A DNA stretch of 13,145 nt from Clostridium sp. 28_12 (GCA_001916055.1 MNRR01000006.1:1-13145), one strand, 5' to 3'. Shown: positions 4,431 through 11,976, counted from the stretch's first letter. The notes: generated from the letters alone by a model not told the origin. Numbers and translations: made by a program.

Positions 4431-6179
4431 ATGGAAAAAGTAAAAATTGCAATATATTCTAGAAAATCTAAATATTCAGATAAGGGTGATTCTGTAGGTA
4501 ATCAAGTAGAAATAGCAATGAAATATATTACACAACATTATCCAAGTAGTGAGTATGATGTAGAAAGTATAATTTATGAAGATGATGGATTCTCGGGAGG
4601 AAATATAGACAGACCTAAATTCAAAGAATTTTTAACAGAGGAAAATAAAAAACCATTTGATATACTTATATGTTATAGATTGGACAGAATTAGTAGGAAT
4701 ATAGCTCATTTTTCAAATTTGATGAATTATATAACTAATTTAGGAACTAACTTTGTTTCAATAAAAGAACAATTCGACACCAAAACACCTATGGGACGCG
4801 CAATGATGTATATTGCTTCTGTTTTTGCTCAATTAGAAAGAGAAGTAATTGCAGAAAGAATTAGAGATAATATGATCGAACTTGCTAAAACAGGAAGATG
4901 GCTAGGAGGAAAAACACCAACAGGATATAAATCCGAAAGAATAGAACTTGTAGATGTATATGAACAAAGTGAAGATAGTGTCTTAGAAAAAAAGAAGAAA
5001 AAAGCAACTAAACTTATAAGCATAGATGAAGAATTGGAACTGATACAAGAGATAGGCTATAAATTTTTGGAATTAAAGTCATTAACAAAATTAGAAGCAT
5101 ATTTTGTAAAAAATAAAATTGCTACTAAAAATAATTTGGATTTTTCTGTGAGTACATTAAGAAGAATATTAGTTAATCCAGTATATGCACCAAATGACAA
5201 AGATGTATTAGAATATTTTAATAAAAATGGTGTAACAATTTATGCAGATGGAGATAGAGCTAATTTTGATGGAAAATACGGATTAATAGGATATGGAAAA
5301 AAAGATGGAAAGAAAGATAGAAATATTAAAGATTGGATTGTTTCAGTTGGATTTCATCAGCCAGCCTTTAAAGAAGGCATAGTGTGGGTAAAGATTCAAG
5401 AACTATTAGAAAAAAATAAGGAAAAAAGATATAGGGCTGATTGTAAACACGACTTTTTATTCTCTGGGATATTAAGATGCTCAGAATGTGGTTCATATAT
5501 GAGACCTAAAATTGCACAGGGAGAAAGATTTTACTACATATGTGAATTAAAAGAGAAAAGCAGAGGTATGAGATGTCATAGTAAGAATATAAATGGAAAA
5601 GCTCTTGATGAGTTAATGATGAAAAAATTAGAAAAAATATTTGTTCCGACATCAGAAGTATATCAAGAACTTTCAAAATTAACAATAAAAAAAGATAGAA
5701 TAGAATTGGATACTAAAGTAGAGGAATTAAATAAAAAAATAAAAACAAATGATGAAGCTATGAAAAACTTAATAGATAAACTTAAATATATGGATATTGA
5801 AGTAATAGATTTAATAAATTCAGAATTAAAAAGGTTAAAACAGGAAAATAAAGAATTAGAAGATGAACTTATTAAATTAAAAACAAATAAAGAAACTGAA
5901 GAAAATTTCAGAGATGAAGAAAGCAAAATGGCAGAATTAATTTTGGATATTATAAATAATTGTTTTAAAACATTTAATTATTTAGATATAAAATCAAAAA
6001 AAGATATATTAAGGATACTAATAGAAGATATGCAAGGAAGTGGTCAAAATGTTGAAGTAGACATTTTAAATACTAAGATATCACAAAATGATAAAAGGCT
6101 GTTCTCAGATATGTTTGAAGAGACAGCCAATAAAAAAGATAAAAATGTTGTCAGCAGATTAGGTTTGCAATTTCTTTAA
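4431..6179 (+). CDS. Large serine recombinase (integrase/excisionase of the element)
   Basis: The protein has 582 residues and catalyses site-specific integration and excision through a 5'-phosphoserine link. The N-terminal resolvase domain (about 5-150) has IYSRKS with catalytic Ser13, the DDGFSGGNIDRP segment, the arginine motif YRLDRISRN (Arg83, Arg86, Arg89) and MMYIASVFAQLEREVIAERI. The recombinase domain follows (about 155-330). A zinc ribbon has Cys350, Cys353, Cys371 and Cys382, and then comes a long coiled coil (about 415-495) as used for synapsis control. All key parts are present, so it should be active. The start has AAAGGAG six bases before ATG. The last codons overlap the permease reading frame, and the stop codon TAA at 6177-6179 lies in or beside target DNA. 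It resembles TndX-type recombinases, though it is somewhat longer than TndX. Confidence 0.95.
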   Translation: MEKVKIAIYSRKSKYSDKGDSVGNQVEIAMKYITQHYPSSEYDVESIIYEDDGFSGGNIDRPKFKEFLTEENKKPFDILICYRLDRISRNIAHFSNLMNYITNLGTNFVSIKEQFDTKTPMGRAMMYIASVFAQLEREVIAERIRDNMIELAKTGRWLGGKTPTGYKSERIELVDVYEQSEDSVLEKKKKKATKLISIDEELELIQEIGYKFLELKSLTKLEAYFVKNKIATKNNLDFSVSTLRRILVNPVYAPNDKDVLEYFNKNGVTIYADGDRANFDGKYGLIGYGKKDGKKDRNIKDWIVSVGFHQPAFKEGIVWVKIQELLEKNKEKRYRADCKHDFLFSGILRCSECGSYMRPKIAQGERFYYICELKEKSRGMRCHSKNINGKALDELMMKKLEKIFVPTSEVYQELSKLTIKKDRIELDTKVEELNKKIKTNDEAMKNLIDKLKYMDIEVIDLINSELKRLKQENKELEDELIKLKTNKETEENFRDEESKMAELILDIINNCFKTFNYLDIKSKKDILRILIEDMQGSGQNVEVDILNTKISQNDKRLFSDMFEETANKKDKNVVSRLGLQFL

Positions 6180-6185
6180 TAGTAA
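6140..6185. other. Element-chromosome junction (attR-type half-sites)
   Basis: Permease homology on the + strand begins near FAISLIVTIL (from about 6164), in the frame ending at 6526. A stop codon (TAA, 6140-6142) closes that frame just upstream, so homology cannot extend further left. The recombinase stop codon lies at 6177-6179. The crossover dinucleotide must lie in this interval, but the exact pair cannot be fixed without the empty site. Confidence 0.6.
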
Positions 6186-6526
6186 CAATACTTGATATAT
6201 TAAATGGATTTTTACATACAGATAAAGAAAAGATAAAAATGGTAAAAACATTTAATGCAAATAAAATTCAAGTATTAACTAAAATTGTAATTCCATCAAA
6301 TATACCAACATTTTTTAATACATTAAAAGTAAATATAGGGCTTTCTTTAGTAGGTGTAATTTCAGGAGAATTTCTAGTTTCTAAAGGGGGATTAGGATAT
6401 TTGATAGTTTATGGAGGTCAAGTATTCCAACTAGATTTAGTTATGACCAGTGTTATTATTCTTGCGGTTGTTGCAGCTTTAATGTATGAAAGTATAGTTA
6501 TATTAGAAAAGAAAATAGTAAAATAG
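6164..6526 (+). pseudogene. 3' part of an ABC transporter permease gene (SsuC/TauC type), cut by the element
   Basis: About 120 residues remain of a permease that is normally about 250. They include the EAA-type loop contacting the ATPase (around KTFNANKIQVLTKIVIPSNIPTF) and the last membrane segments (GLSLVGVISGEFLVSKGG and the C-terminal VIILAVVAALMYESIVIL). The family imports nitrate/sulfonate/taurine or thiamine-precursor-like substrates with an ATPase and an NMT1/THI5-type binding protein. The first half, with the first membrane segments, must lie beyond the left end of the element. An internal ATG at 6239 could start a 95-residue product, but it has no good ribosome binding site. Precise excision would restore the gene, so this is a reversible interruption rather than decay; the remnant shows no other damage. 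Confidence 0.85.
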
Positions 6527-6527
6527 A

Positions 6528-6550
6528 AGAGGCATATAATTGCCTCTTTA
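6528..6550. terminator. Bidirectional terminator between the permease remnant and the metalloprotease-like gene
   Basis: AGAGGCA (6528-6534) and TGCCTCT (6541-6547) form a perfect stem around TATAAT, followed by TTTA. It serves the permease gene on the + strand and, read the other way, the convergent gene ending at 6548. Confidence 0.75.
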
Positions 6551-7405
6551 TAAGTTTCTGGATATTAAATTTGAAAAATAGTCATTATTAATAATAAGAT
6601 GTTCAGAAAAGTTTTTAAGTGATTTTTGTTTATTTATATTAGCATGTATTGCAATATCTTGAGCCATCATAATTAGATAGTCATATGAAAATGGAAGTTC
6701 TTGACGTTTAGTAGGGTGTTCCAAAAAATATAATATTGAAGCTAATTGGTTAGCATTATTATCAGTAATTTGATTTAGATTTTCTATTAGTAAACCATTA
6801 TAAAAATCATATATAAGTTTATCATCTCCATATGCATTAGATATAAGCATATATAGTTTTGAAACATCTTTATAAGAAAAATCAAAATATAGATTTTGAT
6901 TTTCACAAACTTTATATGCCATAAATTCTGCAACAGGTTCATTAAAACCTCCTGATAGTATAGAATTATCAGATAATGTTAAACTATGTGCTAATTCATG
7001 TAAAATGCAATTATATTGTGCAATATAATCATTTTTAATAAAAACAGGTTTATTAACTATTATTATGTTTTTACTTTTTAAATACATTGCTATATCTTCA
7101 GAATTTTCAAGTTCTGATTCATATATTTGTACATTTTCAAAGTTATCCCAAGCTAAATATGGGTAAGTTGATTTTAAATTCGCTAATATATAATCACTTT
7201 TACATGTTTTTAATAATTTATCTAAATTAGTATTTGTATATATATCATTTTCAAATTTGGCTGGGGTATCTTGCCATTTTATATTATAATTCCAGTCTTG
7301 GGCATATACATATTTTTCTATTGTTTTACTGCTTGCATTAGAAAATGTTGAAAAAAATGTTAAAGTGCAAGAAATTGCTAATATCAATATAAATATTTTT
7401 TTCAT
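6548..7405 (-). CDS. Secreted protein with a HExxH zinc-metalloprotease motif
   Basis: The protein has 285 residues. Residues 1-24 form a signal peptide (MKK, hydrophobic core, SNA before the likely cut). The motif HELAH at 136-140 matches the zinc-binding HExxH of metallopeptidases. After it comes a GGFNEPVAEFMAYK segment with Glu156 and Glu160, either of which could be the third zinc ligand, as in gluzincins. The protein is therefore probably an exported peptidase, but the family is not one I can name, and activity is not proven. The start is supported by GAGGGGG before ATG and a strong promoter. It lies convergent to the permease remnant and divergent from the binding protein gene, so it splits what is normally one transporter operon. 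Confidence 0.65.
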   Translation of the reverse strand: MKKIFILILAISCTLTFFSTFSNASSKTIEKYVYAQDWNYNIKWQDTPAKFENDIYTNTNLDKLLKTCKSDYILANLKSTYPYLAWDNFENVQIYESELENSEDIAMYLKSKNIIIVNKPVFIKNDYIAQYNCILHELAHSLTLSDNSILSGGFNEPVAEFMAYKVCENQNLYFDFSYKDVSKLYMLISNAYGDDKLIYDFYNGLLIENLNQITDNNANQLASILYFLEHPTKRQELPFSYDYLIMMAQDIAIHANINKQKSLKNFSEHLIINNDYFSNLISRNL

Positions 7406-7427
7406 ATACGAGCCCCCTCTCTATTTA

Positions 7428-7456
7428 ATTATACCATATTTATCCAATTGGGTCAA
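7428..7456 (-). promoter_or_regulatory. Strong sigma-A promoter of the HExxH protein gene
   Basis: On the - strand TTGACC (7451-7456), exactly 17 bases, and TATAAT (7428-7433). This is one of the best promoter matches in the window, and it ends about 22 bp before the start codon. Confidence 0.8.
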
Positions 7457-7519
7457 CATAACACGAAACATGAACTCTTTTGCATTTATTTCATAAAATA
7501 ATGTAGAAGGAGGTAAGGT

Positions 7520-8530
7520 ATGAAAAAAATTATAAGTGGTATTTTAATTACTTTAATTGTAATTGCTATAATATTTGGTGTGCATAATTTATTAAATCCA
7601 AAATCAACTAATACTTCTGAACTAACAACAATTCAATTAAATGAAGTAACTCGTTCTGTTTTTTATGCGCCACAATATGTTGCAATTGCAAATGGTTTTT
7701 TTGAACAAGAAGGCTTGAAGTTGGAAATTACAACAGGGCAAGGTGCAGATAAGGTAATGACTGCAATATTAGCAGGTCAAAGTGACATAGGCTTATGTGG
7801 ACCGGAAGCGGCAATATATGTTTACAACGAAGGAAAAGAAGACTATATAGAAGTATTTGCACAGTTAACACAAAAAGATGGTTCATTTTTGGTAAGCAAA
7901 GAAGCAACAAACAACTTTTCGTGGCAAGATTTAAAGGGCAAAACTGTAATACCTGGAAGAAAAGGTGGAGTACCATATATGACTTTAGAGTATGTATTGA
8001 AGAAAAATGGATTGAATCCACAAACTGATTTAACACTGGATGATAGTATCAAGTTTGATTTAATGGCAGGTGCTTTTACAGGAGGTAATGCACAGTATGT
8101 AACACTTTTTGAACCGACTGCGTCTATGACTCAAGATGCTGGAAAAGGATATATTGTTGCATCAGTTGGTGAAGCGGCAGGAGAAGTTCCATATACTGCA
8201 TATTGTGCAAAAAAAAGCTATATAAAAAATAATTCTAAGATTATTGAAGAATTTACTAAAGCAACATATAATGGTGAACAATGGGTTAAAGAACATACTG
8301 CAAGAGAAATTGCAGAAAAAATTCAGGAGTTTTTCCCAGATACAACACTAGCTTCTTTGGAAAATTCAGTTCAAAAATACAAAGATATTGATGCTTGGAG
8401 AGATACTCCTGTTTTAAAAGAATCTGCATTTGATAAACTACAAGAAATTATGTCAGAGGCAGGAGAGCTTACAACGAAAGCACCATATGATAAAATTGTT
8501 AATAATTCATTTGCAGAAAAAGTATCATAG
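7520..8530 (+). CDS. ABC transporter substrate-binding protein, NMT1/THI5 (SsuA) type
   Basis: The protein has 336 residues. It starts with a hydrophobic segment (residues 4-25) and continues with the NMT1/THI5-like fold: RSVFYAPQYVAIANGFFEQEGLKLEIT, then GADKVMTAILAGQSDIGLCGPEA, which are typical for binding proteins of nitrate, sulfonate, taurine or thiamine-precursor importers. There is no cysteine lipobox, so instead of being a lipoprotein it may stay anchored through its uncleaved N-terminus or be released. AAGGAGG at 7507-7513 supports the ATG. A weak promoter (TGAACT, 17 bases, TAAAAT at 7494-7499) may serve it. Its presumed partner permease is broken by the element, so import through this system is probably lost while the element is inserted. 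The substrate cannot be told from sequence. Confidence 0.85.
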   Translation: MKKIISGILITLIVIAIIFGVHNLLNPKSTNTSELTTIQLNEVTRSVFYAPQYVAIANGFFEQEGLKLEITTGQGADKVMTAILAGQSDIGLCGPEAAIYVYNEGKEDYIEVFAQLTQKDGSFLVSKEATNNFSWQDLKGKTVIPGRKGGVPYMTLEYVLKKNGLNPQTDLTLDDSIKFDLMAGAFTGGNAQYVTLFEPTASMTQDAGKGYIVASVGEAAGEVPYTAYCAKKSYIKNNSKIIEEFTKATYNGEQWVKEHTAREIAEKIQEFFPDTTLASLENSVQKYKDIDAWRDTPVLKESAFDKLQEIMSEAGELTTKAPYDKIVNNSFAEKVS

Positions 8531-8551
8531 AAATATTTGTTCATATTTTTC

Positions 8552-8580
8552 TTTACTTATCTACTTATAAATGATATAAT
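8552..8580 (+). promoter_or_regulatory. Sigma-A promoter of hisS
   Basis: TTTACT (8552-8557), 17 bases, perfect TATAAT (8575-8580). No terminator is seen between the binding protein gene and hisS, so some read-through is possible. The short leader has no T-box consensus, only a 4-bp stem GGCA/TGCC at 8606-8620. Confidence 0.65.
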
Positions 8581-8642
8581 AGTACTATCGTTATTAGAAA
8601 AAAGTGGCAAGATTTATGCCTTGAGGAAGGATGAAATTAAAT

Positions 8643-9932
8643 ATGAAAGAGATAGAACTAAGAAATGTAAAAGGATGTGTAGATTATTCACCAAGAGAAC
8701 AATATATTAGAAATTATATTTCAGATACATTAAAAAAAGTATTTGAAAAATATGGTTTTAAGCCATTACAAACACCATTATTATGTTATTATGATTTATT
8801 AGCATTAAAGTATGATGAAGAAAATGACATTTTAAAAGAAGTTTATAAAGTAACAGACCAAGGAAATAGAAACTTAGCTTTAAGATATGATTTAACAGTT
8901 CCATTTGCTAAATATATAGCAATGAATCCAAATACGAAAATGCCATTTAAAAGATATGAAATTGGAGAAGTATTCAGAAATGGTCCAGTAAAACTTGGAA
9001 GAGATAGAGAATTTATTCAATGTGATGTTGATAGTGTTGGAATTGAAGGACAGTTAACAGAAGCAGAATTTGTAGCATTATATGTTGAAGCATATAATAA
9101 ATTAAATATTGATATTGTTATAAAATATAATAATAGGAAATTTTTATCAGGAATAATAATAGAAGCAGGAATTGCAAAAGAGCTTGTAACTGATACAATA
9201 ACTATTATTGATAAATTCGAAAAAATGACAAGACAAGAACTTGAAAAAGAATTTGCTAAAATTGGATTAAATAATGAACAAATTGAAAAATTGTTTACAT
9301 ATTTAAACATGGATGCAAGTCAACTTATTAATATTGAAAGTAAAAATGAAGTTTTGTCAGAAGGAATAAATGAGCTAAATACATTAAAGGAATATATTGA
9401 AAAATTGGGACTAATAGATTATGTTCAATTCTCACCATCATTAGCAAGAGGGCAAGAATATTATACAGGAACTGTTTTTGAAGTATATGTTAAAGATGGA
9501 AGTATTACTTCAAGTATAGGTGGTGGAGGCCGTTATGATAAAATGATAACAGATTTTATTGGTAATGGCACTAAATACCCTGCAGTAGGAATAAGTTTTG
9601 GATTAAATGTTATATATGAAATCTTAAAGGATAGAGAAGAATTTGCCGAAAAAGCATTAACAAACATTTATATAATTCCTATGGGAACAGAAATAGAATG
9701 TTTAAAAATTGCTCAAACTTTAAGAAATGCTGGATATAAAACAGAAGTAGAAATGAAAAACAGAAAAATGAGAAAAGCTTTAGATTATGCGAACGCAGAA
9801 CACATTCCTTATGTGTTTATATTAGGAGAAGACGAATTAAACAATAATAATATTACTGTTAGAAATATGCAAGAAAAAACACAGACACAAATTTCTATAG
9901 AAAATATTGTCGAAGAATTTGCTAAGTTATAA
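8643..9932 (+). CDS. hisS: Histidyl-tRNA synthetase
   Basis: This class II synthetase charges tRNA-His with histidine in the cytoplasm. With 429 residues it has the usual length. Motif 2 is at about residue 104 (RYEIGEVFRNGP, then GRDREFIQCDVD), the HisA signature at about 269 (RGQEYYTGTVFEVY) and motif 3 at about 297 (GGGGRYD). A C-terminal anticodon-binding domain starts near residue 330. An ATG at 8631 (four more codons) would start directly on the AGGAAGG ribosome binding site, with no spacing. The ATG at 8643 is 12 bases from it and is preferred. Terminator hairpin follows. The gene has its own promoter and seems to be a single-gene unit. Confidence 0.95.
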   Translation: MKEIELRNVKGCVDYSPREQYIRNYISDTLKKVFEKYGFKPLQTPLLCYYDLLALKYDEENDILKEVYKVTDQGNRNLALRYDLTVPFAKYIAMNPNTKMPFKRYEIGEVFRNGPVKLGRDREFIQCDVDSVGIEGQLTEAEFVALYVEAYNKLNIDIVIKYNNRKFLSGIIIEAGIAKELVTDTITIIDKFEKMTRQELEKEFAKIGLNNEQIEKLFTYLNMDASQLINIESKNEVLSEGINELNTLKEYIEKLGLIDYVQFSPSLARGQEYYTGTVFEVYVKDGSITSSIGGGGRYDKMITDFIGNGTKYPAVGISFGLNVIYEILKDREEFAEKALTNIYIIPMGTEIECLKIAQTLRNAGYKTEVEMKNRKMRKALDYANAEHIPYVFILGEDELNNNNITVRNMQEKTQTQISIENIVEEFAKL

Positions 9933-9962
9933 AAATCTTAATATATTTTTTCAAAAAAGTAG

Positions 9963-9991
9963 TAGACAAATAAAAAAAGATATAATATAAT
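9963..9991 (+). promoter_or_regulatory. Sigma-A promoter of the hemolysin III gene
   Basis: TAGACA (9963-9968), 17 bases, perfect TATAAT (9986-9991). The last base of the -10 box is the first base of the hisS terminator stem. A transcript from here would start at about 9998, inside the left arm, so it would lack part of the hairpin. Confidence 0.7.
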
Positions 9992-10027
9992 AACATCTAG
10001 TATTAAATACTAGATGTTATATTTTTT
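9991..10027 (+). terminator. Strong terminator of hisS, overlapping the next promoter
   Basis: TAACATCTAGTAT (9991-10003) and ATACTAGATGTTA (10007-10019) form a perfect 13-bp stem with a 3-base loop, followed by TATTTTTTG. Confidence 0.85.
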
Positions 10028-10050
10028 GATAACGGAAAGGTGGTTTGATT

Positions 10051-10725
10051 ATGAAAAGAACAAAATTAGCCGATAGAATATTACCTACTTATACAAAAGG
10101 AGAAGAAATCTTCAATATGGTTTCACATATTGTTGGAGGTGTTGCTGGAATTGCAACAATAGTACTATGCAGTGTATTTGCTGGGATTAGGCATAATGCA
10201 TATGGAGTTGTTAGTGGAGTGATTTTTGGAGTTTCAATGTTATTTTTATATACAATGTCAAGTATATATCATGGATTGAGCCCAAAATTAAAGTCAAAAA
10301 AAGTTTTACAAGTATTAGACCATTGTGCAATATTTGTGTTAATTGCAGGTTCATATACACCTTTTGCACTATGCACATTAAGAGAATATAGTACAGCACT
10401 TGGTTGGACAATATTTGGAGTTATCTGGGCATTTGCAATACTAGGAATTACGTTAAATGCAATAGACTTAAAAAAATATAAAGTTTTCTCTATGATTTGT
10501 TATTTAGCAATGGGATGGTGTATAATAATAAAAGTTAATTTATTGCCTTCACTATTAGGAATACCAGGCTTTGTTTTACTTGTAGCTGGTGGAATAATTT
10601 ATACAATTGGAGCGATTTTATATGGTGTAGGAAAAAAACATAAATACATGCATTCTATTTTCCATTTATGTGTATTTTTAGGAAATATTTTACATGTTTT
10701 ATGTGTGTTATTATATGTTATTTAG
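10051..10725 (+). CDS. Hemolysin III/PAQR-family membrane protein (YqfA-like)
   Basis: The protein has 224 residues and seven membrane segments, as is usual for the family. Diagnostic motifs are EEIFNMVSHIVGG near the N-terminus (His26), SSIYHG (His74), LDHCAIFVLIAGSYTPF (Asp90, His91) and HSIFHLCVFLGNILH (His201, His205). These are the conserved Ser/His/Asp residues that form the metal site in PAQR proteins, suggesting a membrane-embedded hydrolase-like activity. The true cellular role in Firmicutes is not settled; the name hemolysin is historical. The ATG at 10051 is seven bases after AAAGGTGG (10036-10043). An in-frame TTG six bases earlier is too close to that site. The gene stands alone, with its own promoter and terminator. 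Confidence 0.92.
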   Translation: MKRTKLADRILPTYTKGEEIFNMVSHIVGGVAGIATIVLCSVFAGIRHNAYGVVSGVIFGVSMLFLYTMSSIYHGLSPKLKSKKVLQVLDHCAIFVLIAGSYTPFALCTLREYSTALGWTIFGVIWAFAILGITLNAIDLKKYKVFSMICYLAMGWCIIIKVNLLPSLLGIPGFVLLVAGGIIYTIGAILYGVGKKHKYMHSIFHLCVFLGNILHVLCVLLYVI

Positions 10726-10764
10726 AAAGTAGTCTTTTGGCATAGATAAATTAATAATATTTAA

Positions 10765-10801
10765 AAGCTCTATTAAATGAATATTTATTAGAGCTTTTAA
10801 A
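10765..10801. terminator. Terminator of the hemolysin III gene
   Basis: AAGCTCTATTAAAT (10765-10778) and ATTTATTAGAGCTT (10783-10796) pair with one mismatch around GAAT, with AAAA before and TTTT around the stem base. The hairpin extends further through flanking A+T-rich sequence (about 10754-10808). Confidence 0.7.
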
Positions 10802-10812
10802 ATATTATACCG

Positions 10813-10840
10813 ACAAAAAATAATTTTTATTCATATTATA
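10813..10840 (+). promoter_or_regulatory. Sigma-K-like mother-cell promoter of dpaB
   Basis: AC (10813-10814), 17 bases, then CATATTATA (10832-10840). This fits the sigma-K consensus AC-N16/17-CATANNNTA and differs from the sigma-A promoters of its neighbours. In Bacillus subtilis the dipicolinate synthase operon is transcribed by sigma-K, so the match agrees with the gene function. Confidence 0.6.
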
Positions 10841-10859
10841 TAGAGAAAGGAGGAAAAAA

Positions 10860-11438
10860 GTGAATATAGAAGGAAAAAAGATAGGTTTTGTAATGACAGG
10901 TTCTTTTTGCACATTCAAAAAGACCATAGATGAATTAAAGAAAATTGTTGAACTAAAAGCTAATGTAGTTCCTATAATGTCGGAAAATAGTTATACTATG
11001 GATACTAAATTTGGTAAGGCAAAAGATTTTATAGACGAAATTGAAGGAATTACAGAAAATAAAGTTTTACACACTATTCAAGAAGTAGAACCAATAGGTC
11101 CCCAAAATATGCTAGATATATTAGTAGTAGCTCCAGCAACAGGGAATACTATGGCTAAATTGGCAAATGATATAATAGATGGTCCTGCAACAATGGCAGT
11201 TAAAAGCCACTTAAGGAGAGAGAGACCGGTAGTTATAGCAATATCAACCAATAATGGACTTTCAGGAGCAGGGGAGAACATAGGGAAACTTTTTAATAGA
11301 AAACATTATTATTTTGTACCTTTTAGACAGGATAATCCAATAACTAAACCTCGTTCAATTGTTTTTGACCCAGCATATCTAATAAAGACAATTGAAGAAG
11401 CACTAGAGGGAGAACAAATTCAGCCAATGTTATTATGA
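10860..11438 (+). CDS. dpaB: Dipicolinate synthase subunit B (spore-core dipicolinic acid synthesis)
   Basis: With 192 residues it is close to the usual length for DpaB (SpoVFB). It is a flavoprotein-fold protein that, together with DpaA, turns dihydroxytetrahydrodipicolinate into dipicolinic acid in the mother cell during sporulation. Typical segments are the N-terminal GFVMTGSFCTFKK, AEVVPIMS-like NVVPIMSENSY, then LVVAPATGNTMAKLANDIIDGPATMAVKSHLR, and PVVIAISTNNGLSG. GTG start; AAAGGAGG lies six bases before it. DpaA is not next to it on either side, whereas in Bacillus dpaA and dpaB are adjacent. DpaA must be elsewhere, or another enzyme such as an EtfA-type protein substitutes for it. 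Terminated at 11449-11478. Confidence 0.93.
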   Translation: MNIEGKKIGFVMTGSFCTFKKTIDELKKIVELKANVVPIMSENSYTMDTKFGKAKDFIDEIEGITENKVLHTIQEVEPIGPQNMLDILVVAPATGNTMAKLANDIIDGPATMAVKSHLRRERPVVIAISTNNGLSGAGENIGKLFNRKHYYFVPFRQDNPITKPRSIVFDPAYLIKTIEEALEGEQIQPMLL

Positions 11439-11448
11439 ATATAAAATA

Positions 11449-11478
11449 CCCTCTGACAATTCAGAGGGATTTGTATTT
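11449..11478. terminator. Bidirectional terminator between dpaB and the YcxB-like gene
   Basis: CCCTCTGA (11449-11456) and TCAGAGGG (11461-11468) form a perfect stem around CAAT, followed by ATTTGTATTT on the + strand. The TGA stop codon of the - strand gene lies within the stem (11461-11463). Confidence 0.8.
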
Positions 11479-11976
11479 AAACAAACATTTTTTCTTTATA
11501 AAATTTCTAAATTCATCAACTGTACCCATTTTAAAACCTTTTTTATCAAGCATTAGTGCATAGTCTTGATTTATATACAAATAGAAATAATCTTTAACTT
11601 CAAAAACTTTATATAGTTTGAAGTAATACACAATTTCTTTATCTACTTTTAAGTAATAATCATAAAATAAAAAAACATGAGTAGAATTGGATTTCTTTTT
11701 AATATTGCTTTTAGTCTTTTTTAATCGCCTTATTGGCAAATAAAATCTTATAAAAATAAAGCCAATTAACAAAAAAAGAAAGATTAGGGAAGATAATATA
11801 TTTTTGCTTTTTATATTTATGATTATACAATAGCACAAAAGAATAGACATAACAATGGTGTAAAAATTATAAGAAAATTCATATTTATCATTATGAAAAT
11901 TAAGGAATTTGGCATAGTTACTATTAGTATATGTTGTTATATTTTTATATAATATTTTTGCTTTATTAGATTTCAT
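11461..11976 (-). CDS. YcxB-like membrane protein
   Basis: The protein has 171 residues from the start preferred here. Residues about 37-55 and 58-79 are two adjacent membrane helices with a short loop, followed by a basic cytoplasmic stretch. The C-terminal part (about 100-165) fits the YcxB-like pattern: an aromatic-rich strand ending in DYYLKV, then VFEVKDYFYLYINQDYALMLDKKGF. Function of the family is unknown. The upstream ATG at 11991 overlaps the recombinase stop codon (TAATG) but has no ribosome binding site, while the ATG at 11976 has AAAGGA six bases before it. It is probably cotranscribed with the upstream tyrosine recombinase. Its family assignment is less sure than the membrane topology. 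Confidence 0.6.
   Translation of the reverse strand: MKSNKAKILYKNITTYTNSNYAKFLNFHNDKYEFSYNFYTIVMSILLCYCIIINIKSKNILSSLIFLFLLIGFIFIRFYLPIRRLKKTKSNIKKKSNSTHVFLFYDYYLKVDKEIVYYFKLYKVFEVKDYFYLYINQDYALMLDKKGFKMGTVDEFRNFIKKKCLFKYKSL

Larger units (their letters stand above)
1..6170. mobile_element. Right-hand end of an integrated element (ICE/IME type) carrying a large serine recombinase
   Basis: A block of regulator genes and small ORFs ends with a large serine recombinase whose 3' end abuts a truncated ABC permease coding sequence. This is how an element integrated by that recombinase should look. The gene order (repressor-like genes, sigma region 4-like protein, overlapping small HTH protein, small ORFs, recombinase) resembles the regulation and integration end of Tn916/Tn5397-like elements; that is inference from family knowledge. 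The exact right boundary lies around 6140-6180. The left boundary is not in the window, and no mobilisation or conjugation genes are visible, so ICE, IME and prophage cannot be told apart with certainty. The small-gene content favours an ICE or IME. Confidence 0.75.

Noticed and set aside
7366..7405. Lipobox (AISC, Cys13) in the HExxH protein.
   Set aside because: The hydrophobic segment before the cysteine is too short and continues beyond it; a normal signal peptidase I site after Ala24 fits better.
7728..8052. Overlapping ORFs on both strands inside the binding protein gene.
   Set aside because: Composition is unlike protein (repeated His/Leu or Trp/Arg strings), there is no ribosome binding site, and the frame of the binding protein has clear family motifs.
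8531..8642. T-box riboswitch in front of hisS.
   Set aside because: The leader from the likely start to the gene is only about 55 bases and lacks the T-box consensus; only a 4-bp stem is present.
10045..10050. TTG start of the hemolysin III gene two codons upstream.
   Set aside because: It lies one base after the ribosome binding site; the ATG at 10051 is at proper distance.
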